A stretch of DNA of 52,182 nt from Micromonospora trifolii (GTDB lineage Bacteria; Actinomycetota; Actinomycetes; Mycobacteriales; Micromonosporaceae): the NCBI RefSeq assembly GCF_022229005.1, contig NZ_JAKKFD010000063.1, positions 1 through 52,182 on the forward strand, read 5' to 3'. Under the pieces are notes generated by a model. It saw nothing but the letters and a program-made list of their open reading frames with translations. It was not told the DNA's origin and did not search any database. Each line of letters starts with the position of its first letter. Positions within the stretch are counted from its first letter, which is position 1. The position numbers were made by a program, and so were the translations under genes. Below are positions 8,609-17,608 of the stretch, piece after piece.

Positions 8609-8629
8609 TAGGCTGGACAGGTTCTGTCC
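8609..8629 (+). promoter_or_regulatory. Possible gatB promoter (-10 TAGGCT) with hairpin at the start site
   Basis: TAGGCT at 8609-8614 is a good actinobacterial -10 box. GGACAG-GTT-CTGTCC at 8615-8629 is a perfect 6-bp inverted repeat over the expected transcription start. No convincing -35 lies at the right distance (TTGATC at 8591 is only 12 nt away). Confidence 0.35.
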
Positions 8630-8651
8630 CGGATCGCGCCTGGAGCGTCTC

Positions 8652-10151
8652 ATGACCACGACACTGCCCGCGTACGACGAGGTCGTTGCGCGCTTCGAAC
8701 CGGTGATCGGCCTGGAGACCCACGTCGAGCTGGGCACGAACACCAAGATGTTCTGTGGTTGCCCGACCGACTTCGGCGGCGAGCCGAACACCCGGGTCTG
8801 CCCGGTGTGCCTGGGCCTGCCCGGTTCGCTGCCGGTGGCCAACAAGGCGGCCATCGAGGCGATCATCCGGATCGGCCTGGCGTTGAACTGCTCGATCGCC
8901 GAGTGGTGCCGGTTCGCCCGGAAGAACTACTTCTACCCGGACATGCCGAAGAACTTCCAGATCAGCCAGTACGACGAGCCGATCTGCGTCGACGGTTACC
9001 TGGACGTCGAGGTGGGCGGCGAGACGGTCCGGATCGAGATCGAGCGGGTGCACCTCGAGGAGGACACCGGCAAGTCGCTGCACGTCGGCGGCGCCACCGG
9101 CCGCATCCAGGGCGCGACGGAGTCGCTGGTCGACTACAACCGGGCCGGCATCCCGCTGGTCGAGATCGTCACCAAGCCGATCACGGGCACCGGCGCGCTC
9201 GCCCCCGACGTGGCCAAGGCGTACGTCGCCGAGCTGCGCGACGTGATCCGCACCCTCGGCGTGTCCGACGTGCGGATGGAGGAGGGTTCGCTGCGCTGCG
9301 ACGTGAACACCTCGCTCAACCTGCCGGGCGCGGAGTGGGGCACCCGTACCGAGACCAAGAACGTCAACTCGCTGCGGTCGGTGGAGCGGGCGGTCCGTTC
9401 GGAGATGCTGCGGCAGGCGTCGGTGCTGGACGCGGGCGGCCGGATCACCCAGGAGACGCGCCACTTCCACGAGGACACCGGTGACACCACCCCGGGTCGC
9501 TCGAAGGAGACCGCCACCGACTACCGGTACTTCCCGGAGCCGGATCTGGTGCCGATCGCCCCGGACCCGGCCTGGGTCGCCGAGCTGAAGGCCGCCCTGC
9601 CGGAGCTGCCCCGGGTGCACCGGCGTCGGCTCCAGGAGCAGTGGGGCCTGTCCGACCTTGACATGCAGTCGGTGCTGAACGCCGGAGCGGTCGAGCTGAT
9701 CGAGGCGACCGTGGCCGCCGGCACCACCCCGGCGGCGGCCCGCAAGTGGTGGCTGGGTGAGCTGTCCCGCCGGGCCAACGAGAGCGGTGTGGAGCTGGCC
9801 GAGATCGGTGCCACCCCCGCCCAGGTCGCAGAGCTTCAGGGGCTTGTCGACGCCGGCAAGCTCAACGACAAGATGGCCCGCACGGTGCTGGAGGGCGTGG
9901 TCGACGGCGAGGGCTCGCCCACCGAGATCATGACCAGTCGGGGCCTGGAGGTCGTGTCGGACACCGGCGCGCTGACCGCCGCCGTGGACGAGGCGATCGC
10001 CGCGAACCCCGGCATTGCCGACAAGATCCGCAGTGGCAAGGTCGCGGCGGTCGGTGCGCTGGTCGGCGCGGTCATGAAGACCACCCGGGGTCAGGCCGAC
10101 GCGAAGACCCTGCGTGAGCTGATCCTGGAGCGCCTCGGCGTCCAGGGCTGA
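8652..10151 (+). CDS. gatB: Asp-tRNA(Asn)/Glu-tRNA(Gln) amidotransferase subunit B
   Basis: This tRNA-binding kinase subunit of GatCAB activates the misacylated Glu or Asp by phosphorylation. At 499 aa it is full length. Family features include PVIGLETHVELGTNTKMFCGC with paired cysteines, VCPVCLGLPGSLPV (zinc-site cysteines), FYPDMPKNFQISQYD, DYNRAGIPLVEIVT and the tRNA-binding YqeY-like tail ending DAKTLRELILERL. It functions with gatCA, 0.75 kb upstream on the same strand, but has its own spacer, terminator and apparently its own promoter. Confidence 0.97.
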   Translation: MTTTLPAYDEVVARFEPVIGLETHVELGTNTKMFCGCPTDFGGEPNTRVCPVCLGLPGSLPVANKAAIEAIIRIGLALNCSIAEWCRFARKNYFYPDMPKNFQISQYDEPICVDGYLDVEVGGETVRIEIERVHLEEDTGKSLHVGGATGRIQGATESLVDYNRAGIPLVEIVTKPITGTGALAPDVAKAYVAELRDVIRTLGVSDVRMEEGSLRCDVNTSLNLPGAEWGTRTETKNVNSLRSVERAVRSEMLRQASVLDAGGRITQETRHFHEDTGDTTPGRSKETATDYRYFPEPDLVPIAPDPAWVAELKAALPELPRVHRRRLQEQWGLSDLDMQSVLNAGAVELIEATVAAGTTPAAARKWWLGELSRRANESGVELAEIGATPAQVAELQGLVDAGKLNDKMARTVLEGVVDGEGSPTEIMTSRGLEVVSDTGALTAAVDEAIAANPGIADKIRSGKVAAVGALVGAVMKTTRGQADAKTLRELILERLGVQG

Positions 10152-10167
10152 CACCCACCCGGAGCAC

Positions 10168-10192
10168 GCCGCCGCCGTGACCCGGCGGCGGC
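10168..10192 (+). terminator. gatB terminator hairpin
   Basis: GCCGCCGCCG at 10168-10177 pairs perfectly with CGGCGGCGGC at 10183-10192 across a 5-nt loop, 16 nt after the gatB stop. There is no T-run. Confidence 0.65.
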
Positions 10193-10273
10193 CTGCTGCC
10201 ACCCCCTGTCGACTACGCGGCCACCCCGCACCCCTCGCGAGGGCGTCAACGGCGACGCCTGGATGGAGCCACC

Positions 10274-12631
10274 GTGACCCAGCACGACCTCGATGTCCTC
10301 GACGAGATCCAGCGGCGGGTGCTCTGGCTCGCCACCCGGATCGTGGACGCCGCCAACCATGACCGGGCCACCGGCGACGGTGTGAAGGTCGGCGGCCACC
10401 AGGCGTCCAGCGCCTCTCTGGTCACGGCGATGACAGCGCTCTGGTTCGCGCACCTGGACGCCGAGGACCGGGTCGCGGTGAAGCCGCACGCGTCCCCGGT
10501 GTTCCACGCCATCCAGTACCTGCTCGGTAACCTGGACCGCTCCTACCTGCCCCGGCTGCGGGCCCGTGGCGGCCTCCAGTCGTACCCGTCGCGCACCAAG
10601 GACCCCGACGCTGTGGACTTCTCCACCGGTTCGGTCGGCCTGGGCGCGGCGGCGCCGCTCTTCGCCGCCGCCACCCGGCGGTACGTCGACGCGCACTTCG
10701 GGGCCCGCCCGCATTCCCGGTTCGTGGCGCTGATCGGCGACGCCGAGCTGGACGAGGGCAACATCTGGGAGGCGGTGGCCGACCCGGCGACCACCGGGCT
10801 GGGCAACGTCATGTGGCTCGTCGACTTCAACCGCCAGTCGCTGGACCGGGTGGTTCCCGGCATCCGGATCAACCAGTGGCGGGGCCAGTTCGAGGCGGCC
10901 GGCTGGCACGTCGTGGAGGTCAAGTACGGCCGCCGGCTCGCCGAGGCGTACGCCCGGCCGGGCGGCGAGGCGCTGCGCGACTGGATCGACGCGATGCCCA
11001 ACGAGCAGTACCAGTCGCTGTTCGGGTTGGTCGGGCCGGCGCTGCGCAAGCAGTTCCTGGACGGCGCTCCGGCCGGCATCGCCGAGCTGATCGCCGACGT
11101 CTCCGACGAGGAGCTCGGCCCGCTCGTCACCGACCTGGGCGGGCACGACCTTCAGGCGATGCTGGACGCGTACGCCCAGTGCGACGCGGTCACCGACCGG
11201 CCCAGTGTCGTCTTCGCGTACACGGTGAAGGGTTGGGGTCTGCCCATCGCCGGCAATCCGCGCAACCATTCCGCGCTGCTCAGCTCGGAGCAGGTCGACA
11301 CGCTGCGCGCCGCGCAGGGGTTGACCGCCGAGACCGAGTGGGACCGGCTCGACCCGGCGTCACCCGCCGGGATCCAGGCCGGCGCCCGCCGGGAGGCGCT
11401 GTCCCGCGCGCCGCGCGAGCGTGCGCTGGGCGTCACCGTCCCGGAAAGCACTGGAGTACGCGCCAACAAGCCGATCTCCACCCAGGAGGCATTCGGTCGG
11501 GTGCTGGTGGACCTGGCGCGGGACCGAGAGGTGGGCCGCTACCTGGTCACCACCGCCCCGGACGTGGCCACCTCCACCAACCTCGCCGGGTTCATCAACA
11601 AGACCGGGGTGTTCGCCCCCACCGAGCAGCGTTCCTGGACCGAGGACCGGATGCTGCGCTGGACGGAGAGCCCCGCTGGGCAGCACATCGAGCTGGGCAT
11701 CTCGGAGATGAACCTGTTCCTGCTGCTCGGCCAGCTCGGGCTGTCCTGGGACCTGTCCGGGCAGCCGCTGCTGCCGGTGGGCACTGTCTACGACCCGTTC
11801 GTGCTGCGCGGCCTCGACGCCTTCCTGTACGGCACGTACTCCGGCTCCCGGTTCGTGGTGGCTGGCACCCCGTCCGGCATCACCCTCGCCCCGGAGGGCG
11901 GCGCCCACCAGTCCACGATCACCGCGTCGGTCGGCCTGGAGCTGCCCGGGGTGACATTCATCGAGCCGGCGTACGCGGCCACCCTCGACTGGCTGCTCTG
12001 CGACGCGATCGGTCAGATCGCCGGTGGGTCGGCCCCGGCCGCGACCGCCGCACCCGCCGAGGACGGCGCGTACTACTTCCGGTTGAGCACCCGACCGTTG
12101 GACCAGGCGCCGTTCGAGGCGGCCCGGGCCCGGCTCGGCGACGCGGTGCTGCGCCGGCAGGTCGTCGCCGGGGCGTACCGGCTGATCGACGCGCACCAGG
12201 CGTACCCGCACCTGGTCGACGCCCCGGTGGTGCAGTTGGCCGCCTCCGGCGCGGTCCTGCCCGAGGTGCTGGCCGCCGCCGCGGAACTAGCCGACGAGGG
12301 CATCGCCGCCCACGTGGTGGACGTGACCTCGCTGGACCGGCTCTACCGGGCCTGGCAGCGCACCCTGCGCCAGGGCGTACGGACGGCCACTGTGCCCAGC
12401 GTGCCGGGTGCGCTGCGGTCAGCGTTCGCCGATCGGGTGCCGGTGGTGACAGTGCACGACGCCGCGTCGCACGCGATGGCCTGGCTCGGTTCGGCGGTCG
12501 GCGCACCGGCGGTGCCGCTCGGGGTGGACGAGTTCGGCCAGTCCGGCAGCGTCGCCGAACTGTACGAACTGCACGACCTGCTGCCCGGCAGCATCGTCAA
12601 CGCCGCTCTGGCCGCCATCGCCCTGCGCTGA
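10274..12631 (+). CDS. AceE-like ThDP enzyme (short homodimeric pyruvate dehydrogenase E1 paralogue)
   Basis: At 785 aa this is a transketolase-superfamily protein of the homodimeric E1 type. Recognisable stretches are VGGHQASSAS (histidine near the cofactor), KPHASPVFHAIQYLLG, STGSVGLGAAAP, the ThDP motif beginning IGDAELDEGN and ending with the Asn of DFNRQSLD, and the second-domain Glu region ELGISEMNL. E1p enzymes are usually 880-920 aa. Here GGH lies at residue 40 instead of about 105, so the N-terminal segment that binds the E2 core is missing. It may be a stand-alone oxoacid decarboxylase or a specialised E1. Start GTG 10274 has GGATGGAG 5 nt upstream. It does not look co-transcribed with gatB and faces the metallophosphoesterase gene. 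Confidence 0.75.
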   Translation: MTQHDLDVLDEIQRRVLWLATRIVDAANHDRATGDGVKVGGHQASSASLVTAMTALWFAHLDAEDRVAVKPHASPVFHAIQYLLGNLDRSYLPRLRARGGLQSYPSRTKDPDAVDFSTGSVGLGAAAPLFAAATRRYVDAHFGARPHSRFVALIGDAELDEGNIWEAVADPATTGLGNVMWLVDFNRQSLDRVVPGIRINQWRGQFEAAGWHVVEVKYGRRLAEAYARPGGEALRDWIDAMPNEQYQSLFGLVGPALRKQFLDGAPAGIAELIADVSDEELGPLVTDLGGHDLQAMLDAYAQCDAVTDRPSVVFAYTVKGWGLPIAGNPRNHSALLSSEQVDTLRAAQGLTAETEWDRLDPASPAGIQAGARREALSRAPRERALGVTVPESTGVRANKPISTQEAFGRVLVDLARDREVGRYLVTTAPDVATSTNLAGFINKTGVFAPTEQRSWTEDRMLRWTESPAGQHIELGISEMNLFLLLGQLGLSWDLSGQPLLPVGTVYDPFVLRGLDAFLYGTYSGSRFVVAGTPSGITLAPEGGAHQSTITASVGLELPGVTFIEPAYAATLDWLLCDAIGQIAGGSAPAATAAPAEDGAYYFRLSTRPLDQAPFEAARARLGDAVLRRQVVAGAYRLIDAHQAYPHLVDAPVVQLAASGAVLPEVLAAAAELADEGIAAHVVDVTSLDRLYRAWQRTLRQGVRTATVPSVPGALRSAFADRVPVVTVHDAASHAMAWLGSAVGAPAVPLGVDEFGQSGSVAELYELHDLLPGSIVNAALAAIALR

Positions 12632-12637
12632 CCCGTC

Positions 12638-12665
12638 GGCGCCCGCCGGTCCGCTGGCGGGCGTC
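12638..12665. terminator. Shared terminator between convergent genes
   Basis: GGCGCCCGCC (12638-12647) pairs with GGCGGGCGTC (12656-12665) with one mismatch and an 8-nt loop. It starts 7 nt after the AceE-like stop and ends 10 nt before the stop of the convergent metallophosphoesterase. Confidence 0.65.
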
Positions 12666-12674
12666 GACGTCGGC

Positions 12675-14279
12675 TCAGCCGGTCGGCGTGGGCGTCGGTG
12701 TGGCGGGGACACCGCCGCTCGGCGTGGGTGTGGGCGTGGCCGGGACACCGGCGGTCGGGTTCTCCACCAGGCGCCGTTCCAGGTTGACCTGGGCCTGCCC
12801 GGTGCCGCCGACGGTGATGGTGTCGTACGCCTGGAGCAGCTTCTGCTGGTCGAAGTAGAGCACGCTCATCGACAGCGGGGTGGGCTTCTCGCCCTCCAGG
12901 CCGCGCAGCCCGGCGCCGCCGGTGGAGCCCTCCACCATCAGCGCGGTGGGCTGTTGCCCGGGTGCCTGCGGCAGCTTGGTTACCTGCCGGGCGTGGGTGT
13001 GCCCGGCCAGCACCAGCGGGCAGGTGCCGGCGAGCGGTCCGGCCGACGCCGGGTCGTGCACGAGCGCGATGTTGACCGGTCGCGGTGAGCTGCGGACCGT
13101 CGCGGCGAGCTGGTTGCCGGCCCCGATCACCTGGTCGGCCACCTGCTGGGTCAATCCGCTGCCGGCCGGGGACGTGTTCTTGTCCGGGGTGAAGCGCGGG
13201 TCGCCGATGCCGGCGATGGTCAGCCCGGCGACAGTCGTGGTCGTGTTGTTCAACACGATGGCGTTCGGCTGGCGGGCCACGGCGGCGGCGGTCTTGCCGG
13301 AGTCGTGGTTGCCCCGGATGAAGACGTACGGCTTCTTCAGAAGGCCGATCGAGGCGACGAAGGAGGCTTCCGGTTCGCTGCCCCAGTCGGTGATGTCCCC
13401 GGTGTCGATCACCACGTCGATGCCGAACTGCTCCACCACCGTCCGGATCAGCTGCCAGCCGGTCGGGTTGAGGTGCATGTCGGAGACGTGCAGCACCCGG
13501 GTGGTGCCCGGGGTCGGTTCCAACAGCGGTAGCGCCGAAACTGTGGTGTAGAGCTGGCTGACGTTGCCGACGAGGCGCTGCAACTGCTCCGCGTACTTGG
13601 TGTAGTCGTTGGCGATCCGGCGGGCGTCACCGACGATGGCCGGGGCGTTGACCAGCAGCCCCTCGTAGCGTGGTTCCTCGATGGCCTGCGGACGCACTGT
13701 CGCCGCCGCCGTGCCGAGGCTGCTGGCGGTGACCAGCAGCGCCAGCCCACCCGCCCAGGCGGTGCGTCGGGCGTCGCGGAAGATCAGCCCGGCCAGGATC
13801 AACGTGACAAGCACCGACGCGCCGAGGGTACGCAGGCCGAGGCGCATCACACCGGAGCGGACGTCCTCCACGGCGCTCTGGCTGGCCCGGCTGATGCTGG
13901 CCGGGTCGTCGATCAGTGCCTCGGTGCGCCCCTGGTCGAGGGCGCCCAGCCGAACGGTGAGATGGGTCGGCCCGTCGTGGCTGTCGAGCAGCAGCGCGCC
14001 GAGCGGCGGGATGTCGACGGTGGTGCCGCCGTCGCGGGCGGGGGAGATGCTGAGGTTGGCCCGGAACGGGCCGATGTCGGTGCTCACCTGGCCACCGGCC
14101 AGCACCCCGAGCACCGCCCCGGCCAGGGCCACGGCGAGGACGGCGACGATCAACCCGAGGCGGCGCAGTGGGCCGGCGGCCCCGACCCACCAACCCGTCG
14201 GGCGCGGCTGATCGTCGCCGGTCACCGGGTCGTCCCGGTCATCGGCGTCGTCGTGCCGCTCGTCGCGTTGCCCGTCCAT
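12675..14279 (-). CDS. Membrane-anchored metallophosphoesterase
   Basis: The 534-aa protein has an acidic N-terminus, a hydrophobic helix near residues 45-65 (LIVAVLAVALAGAVLGVLAGG) and a second hydrophobic pair near 150-195. The calcineurin-like phosphoesterase domain follows with all metal-site motifs in order: VSDMHLN, DTGDITDWGSEP, RGNHDS, LVHDP and GHTHARQ. The catalytic domain probably faces outside. The C-terminus ends in two tandem 12-residue copies of GVPATPTPTP(S/T)G, encoded by about 80 bp of GT-rich repeat. The substrate is unknown. It is 60 bp downstream of the PQQ-type dehydrogenase on the same strand and may be co-transcribed. The start MDGQRDERHDD is chosen for the family-like acidic N-terminus; Shine-Dalgarno support is weak. 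Confidence 0.85.
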   Translation of the reverse strand: MDGQRDERHDDADDRDDPVTGDDQPRPTGWWVGAAGPLRRLGLIVAVLAVALAGAVLGVLAGGQVSTDIGPFRANLSISPARDGGTTVDIPPLGALLLDSHDGPTHLTVRLGALDQGRTEALIDDPASISRASQSAVEDVRSGVMRLGLRTLGASVLVTLILAGLIFRDARRTAWAGGLALLVTASSLGTAAATVRPQAIEEPRYEGLLVNAPAIVGDARRIANDYTKYAEQLQRLVGNVSQLYTTVSALPLLEPTPGTTRVLHVSDMHLNPTGWQLIRTVVEQFGIDVVIDTGDITDWGSEPEASFVASIGLLKKPYVFIRGNHDSGKTAAAVARQPNAIVLNNTTTTVAGLTIAGIGDPRFTPDKNTSPAGSGLTQQVADQVIGAGNQLAATVRSSPRPVNIALVHDPASAGPLAGTCPLVLAGHTHARQVTKLPQAPGQQPTALMVEGSTGGAGLRGLEGEKPTPLSMSVLYFDQQKLLQAYDTITVGGTGQAQVNLERRLVENPTAGVPATPTPTPSGGVPATPTPTPTG

Positions 14280-14339
14280 GCTGAAAGTCTGACCTGCCCG
14301 TCGGAAGATCTTGGCAAACCTGAACGGTTGGTGACGCAA

Positions 14340-15512
14340 TCAGCTGCGTCCGCCGTCACCACCCGCGAAGACCACCCGCAGGAGTCGGTCGTCGTCGCCC
14401 GCCGGGTCGCCCCGGCCGTCGTGGTTGGAGGTGCTCACCCAGAGCGACCCGTCCGGTGCCGCGGCCACCGCACGCAGCCGACCGTAGCGGTTGGTGAGCA
14501 GCTCACTGGGCTGACCGAGCAGGGTGCCGGTGTCGGTCAGCTCCATCACCCAGAGGCGCTTGCCGCGCAGACAACCGGTGGCCAGCAGCCGGTCCGTGGC
14601 GGCCAGACCGGAGCAGGACGCGTCCGACGTCGCCCACTGTGCGATCGGGTCGGTGAACCGCTTGTCGCCGGCCTGGCCCTCGACCTCCGGCCAGCCGTAG
14701 TTGCCGCCCTTGGTGATCTGGTTGATCTCGTCCCAGGTGTTCTGGCCGAACTCGACGGCGTACATCCGCTTCGCGGCGTCCCAGGCGAAGCCCTGGACGT
14801 TGCGGTGGCCCAGGGACCAGACCGGGGAGTTGGGGTACGGGTTGCCGGCGGCGGGTTTGCCGTCCGGGGTGACCCGGAGGATCTTGCCGCCGAGGCTCTT
14901 CACGTCCTGGGAGAGGGGGCGCTGACCGGCGTCGCCAGTGCTGACGTAGAGCTGCTTGTCCGGGCCGAAGCCCAGCCCACCGCCGTTGTGCACGTTGGCC
15001 TTGGGGATGCCGGTGAGGATCGGGGTGGGCTGCCCGCCGAGTCGCAGCCGGGCGACCCGGTTGTCCCGCTCGGTGGTGTAGTAGACGAACACCGTCTGGT
15101 CCCGGGCGTAGTCGGGGGAGACGGCGATGCCGAGCAGGCCACCCTCGCCCGCCGCCGCCACGTCGGGGATGGTCTGGAGCGGGCGGACGGTCAGCCCGTC
15201 CGGCCCGGACTCGGGGCCGACCTGGAGGATCCGGCCGTTGTCCCGTTCGGTGACAAGCGCGCCGCCGTCCGGCAGGAAGGCGATCGCCCACGGCACCCGC
15301 AGGCCCTTGGCGAGCACTGTCGCCACCGCCTGCTGGCCGGCGCCGCCAGGGCTCGCCGACGCGGACGGGGTCGGCAGGTTGGGCGGCTCGCCGGCCGGGT
15401 CGGGCTCCGGCTCGCCGAAGCTGCAACCGGCGGTGAGGAGCAGCGCCGCGCAGGACGCCGCGAGGGCCACCCGGAGGCGGTGGATGCGAGGGTACGGGGG
15501 ACGGGCGCTCAC
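14340..15512 (-). CDS. PQQ-dependent sugar dehydrogenase-type lipoprotein
   Basis: The 390-aa protein has a lipoprotein signal: basic HRLR, a hydrophobic core, then LTAGC with the lipidated Cys at 30, followed by a Pro/Ser linker. The remainder is a beta-propeller of the soluble glucose/sorbosone dehydrogenase family. Typical stretches are VPWAIAFLPDGGALVTERDNGRI, GEGGLLGIAVSPDY, HNGGGLGFGPDKQLYVSTGD, LGGKILRVTPDG and GHRNVQGFAWD. Members bind PQQ and oxidise aldose sugars, but substrate and cofactor use are often unproven for actinobacterial lipoproteins. It would act on the outer face of the membrane. TACCCT lies 7 nt before GTG 15512, suggesting a leaderless transcript. A metallophosphoesterase follows on the same strand. 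Confidence 0.85.
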   Translation of the reverse strand: MSARPPYPRIHRLRVALAASCAALLLTAGCSFGEPEPDPAGEPPNLPTPSASASPGGAGQQAVATVLAKGLRVPWAIAFLPDGGALVTERDNGRILQVGPESGPDGLTVRPLQTIPDVAAAGEGGLLGIAVSPDYARDQTVFVYYTTERDNRVARLRLGGQPTPILTGIPKANVHNGGGLGFGPDKQLYVSTGDAGQRPLSQDVKSLGGKILRVTPDGKPAAGNPYPNSPVWSLGHRNVQGFAWDAAKRMYAVEFGQNTWDEINQITKGGNYGWPEVEGQAGDKRFTDPIAQWATSDASCSGLAATDRLLATGCLRGKRLWVMELTDTGTLLGQPSELLTNRYGRLRAVAAAPDGSLWVSTSNHDGRGDPAGDDDRLLRVVFAGGDGGRS

Positions 15513-15518
15513 CCGGCC

Positions 15519-15524
15519 CAGGGT
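15519..15524 (-). promoter_or_regulatory. -10 box for leaderless PQQ-dehydrogenase mRNA
   Basis: On the reverse strand TACCCT ends 6-7 nt before the GTG start codon, which would place the transcription start on or next to the codon. There is no Shine-Dalgarno sequence. No clear -35 was found. Confidence 0.35.
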
Positions 15525-15604
15525 AGCCCGCCGCGCGGCCCGGCCGGGCCCGTCGAGTGGCAACGGGTGCCGAAGGACCCGCCCGATTGTCCCCGGTGGA
15601 CCGC

Positions 15605-17422
15605 TCACCGAGCCCGGACGGCCAGCAGCGCGGTGTCGTCCTCACGGTGCCGGATCGAGGCGAGCAGCAGGTCGCACAGGTCGTCGAGGGGCAGCGTGTC
15701 GGTGCCGGTCAGCCGGCCCACCAGCTCGGCCAACCCCTCGTCGATCGAGCGGTCCCGCCGCTCGATCAGCCCGTCGGTGTAGAGCAGCAGTGTGTCGCCG
15801 GTGGCCAGGATTGTCGACCGACTGCTCCGGGGCGACGGGCGGGCCAGGCCGAGCAGCGGCTCCGGCGTCGCCTCCAGGGTCTCGACCGCCCCGCCGACGC
15901 GGACCACCAGGGTCGGTGGGTGCCCGGCGTTGGACCAGGTCACCTCGTGCACACCGGCGCGCTGCGGACAGATCCGCACCAGCGTCGCGGTGGCGGCGAT
16001 CGGCAGTCGCAGGCCACGGATGGCGCCGTCCAGGTTGCTCATCAGTGACCCGACCGCGTCCGGCCGGCCGAAGGCGTTGCCCCGCACCAGGTTGCGCAGC
16101 TGGCCCATGGTCGCCGCCGCCTCGATGTCGTGCCCGGCCACGTCCCCGATCGCCGCGATCACGTCGCCGTCGGGCTGCACGAAGGCGTCGTACCAGTCGC
16201 CGCCCACCTCGACCCGGTCGGCCGCCGGCTGGTAGCGGGCCGCCAGCTCCAGCTCCGCCACCACCGGCAGTCGGGGCAGCATGCTGTGTTGCAGCACCTC
16301 GGCGACGTGCCGCTGCTCGCCGTACATCGAGCTGTTGCCGACGGCCTGGCCGGCCCGACGGCCGATGTCGACGGCGGTGAGCAGGTCCCGGTCGTCGAAC
16401 TGCTGACGTTGGCCGCCGTTGACGAGGGTGATCGCCCCCAGCACCGTGCCGCCGACGCCCCGCACCGGCACGCTCAGGTAGGAGGCGATGCCCAGCCGAC
16501 TGGCGATGGAGGCCATCTCCGGGTGGGTGGTGCCCCTCGTCACGTCGGCCAGGGACGCCACGCTGCCGAGCCGGGGCTGGCCGGTCCGGAGCACCGTCCG
16601 GATGATCGACTCGGGGCTCAGCCCGGTGCGCAGCAGATCGCCGAAGCGGTCGACGTCCGCCGCGCGGGCCGGGTCGCGGTGCACCGAGACCACCTCGCGG
16701 GGCAGGCCGGTCGGCCCGATCAGGGTGAGCAGGCACCAGTCGGCGAGCAGCGGCACCATTGTGGCGGCGAGCCGGCGCAGCGCGGTGCCCACGTCCAGGG
16801 TGCCAGCGAGGGTCTCACTCACCCCGGCCAGCAGCTCCAGCCGCTCGTGCGCCTGCACGACCCGCCGTCGGGCCTCCTGCGCGCCGTCGAGCGCGATCCG
16901 CAGCCGCAGCTCCGATGAGCAGGCGGCGGCCAGGTCGCCCAGCGTCCGCAGCTGCGCGGCCGTCCAGGCGCGGGGCTTGCTGTCGATGGCGCAGAGCGAG
17001 CCGAGCACCCGGCCGGAGAGGTCGGTCAGCGGCATCCCGGCGTACGCGACCACGCCGAGGTCGTCGATGGCCAGGTTGTCCCGGACGCGGGGGTAGAGCC
17101 GGGCGTCCGGCAGCACCATCGGCGCCTCGATGTCCACGACATGCTGACAGAACGAGTGGCTCAGCGGGGTCTGCCGGCGCTCCGACCAGGGCTCCGGCAA
17201 GCCGACCGCGCCCGGGAAGAACTGCCGGTCGGCGGAGACCAGGGAGACCAGCGCGACCGGCACGTCCAGCAGGTCACTGACCAGCCGCGCGAACCTGTCG
17301 AACGCCTCGTCCGGGACGGCGTCGAGCCCGGTGTCGGCGAGCGCGCGCAGCCGCTCCGGGTCGCCGAGCACCGAAGGTGGCGCGATCGAACGCCGGGTGG
17401 GGCCGGGGGAGCCGTCGGTCAT
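15605..17422 (-). CDS. GAF-GAF-SpoIIE phosphatase (PP2C-type regulator)
   Basis: The 605-aa cytosolic protein has a first GAF domain at about 30-185 (QFFPGAVGLPEPW, LCAIDSKPRAWT), a linker, a second GAF at about 215-375 and a SpoIIE phosphatase at about 395-600. The phosphatase shows VGGDWYDAF, AAIGDVAGHDIEAAATMGQLRNLVR and GDTLLLYTDGLIERRD, the Asp residues expected for the Mn/Mg centre. Such proteins dephosphorylate anti-sigma-factor antagonists in response to signals sensed by GAF domains. No anti-sigma or antagonist gene is nearby, so the partner is unknown. The ORF is open further upstream, but MTDGSPGPTRRS is taken as the start because AGGTG precedes it and a TATAAC box lies 50 nt before it. 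Confidence 0.88.
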   Translation of the reverse strand: MTDGSPGPTRRSIAPPSVLGDPERLRALADTGLDAVPDEAFDRFARLVSDLLDVPVALVSLVSADRQFFPGAVGLPEPWSERRQTPLSHSFCQHVVDIEAPMVLPDARLYPRVRDNLAIDDLGVVAYAGMPLTDLSGRVLGSLCAIDSKPRAWTAAQLRTLGDLAAACSSELRLRIALDGAQEARRRVVQAHERLELLAGVSETLAGTLDVGTALRRLAATMVPLLADWCLLTLIGPTGLPREVVSVHRDPARAADVDRFGDLLRTGLSPESIIRTVLRTGQPRLGSVASLADVTRGTTHPEMASIASRLGIASYLSVPVRGVGGTVLGAITLVNGGQRQQFDDRDLLTAVDIGRRAGQAVGNSSMYGEQRHVAEVLQHSMLPRLPVVAELELAARYQPAADRVEVGGDWYDAFVQPDGDVIAAIGDVAGHDIEAAATMGQLRNLVRGNAFGRPDAVGSLMSNLDGAIRGLRLPIAATATLVRICPQRAGVHEVTWSNAGHPPTLVVRVGGAVETLEATPEPLLGLARPSPRSSRSTILATGDTLLLYTDGLIERRDRSIDEGLAELVGRLTGTDTLPLDDLCDLLLASIRHREDDTALLAVRAR

Positions 17423-17470
17423 CGAGCACCTGTCTGCCGGGGCGGAGGCCGACCGGCCCTCCGACCCTTC

Positions 17471-17476
17471 GTTATA
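17471..17476 (-). promoter_or_regulatory. -10 box upstream of the SpoIIE-type gene
   Basis: TATAAC on the reverse strand differs at one position from the vegetative consensus and predicts a 5' leader of about 40 nt. The hexamer 17 nt upstream (GTTCGA) is a poor -35. Confidence 0.4.
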
Positions 17477-17594
17477 CCTCGTCCGGGTCGGAGTCGAACA
17501 TCGGTGTGCTGAGTCTCGCCCGCCCCGGCCCGACGCGCCATCCCCCGGGACGCCGCTTCGCCGCCGTGCCTGCACCGGCCGCTGCGTCGGGGAC

Positions 17595-17600
17595 TATCGT
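17595..17600 (+). promoter_or_regulatory. -10 box for leaderless dehydrogenase mRNA
   Basis: TATCGT ends 8 nt before GTG 17609 and no Shine-Dalgarno sequence is present, suggesting transcription starts at or just before the start codon. Confidence 0.35.
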
Positions 17601-17608
17601 CGGCGGAC

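Noticed and set aside
10263..10277. Four-codon ORF ATG GAG CCA CCG TGA overlapping the AceE-like GTG
   Set aside because: Too short to carry information; its ATG lies inside the Shine-Dalgarno region of the gene.
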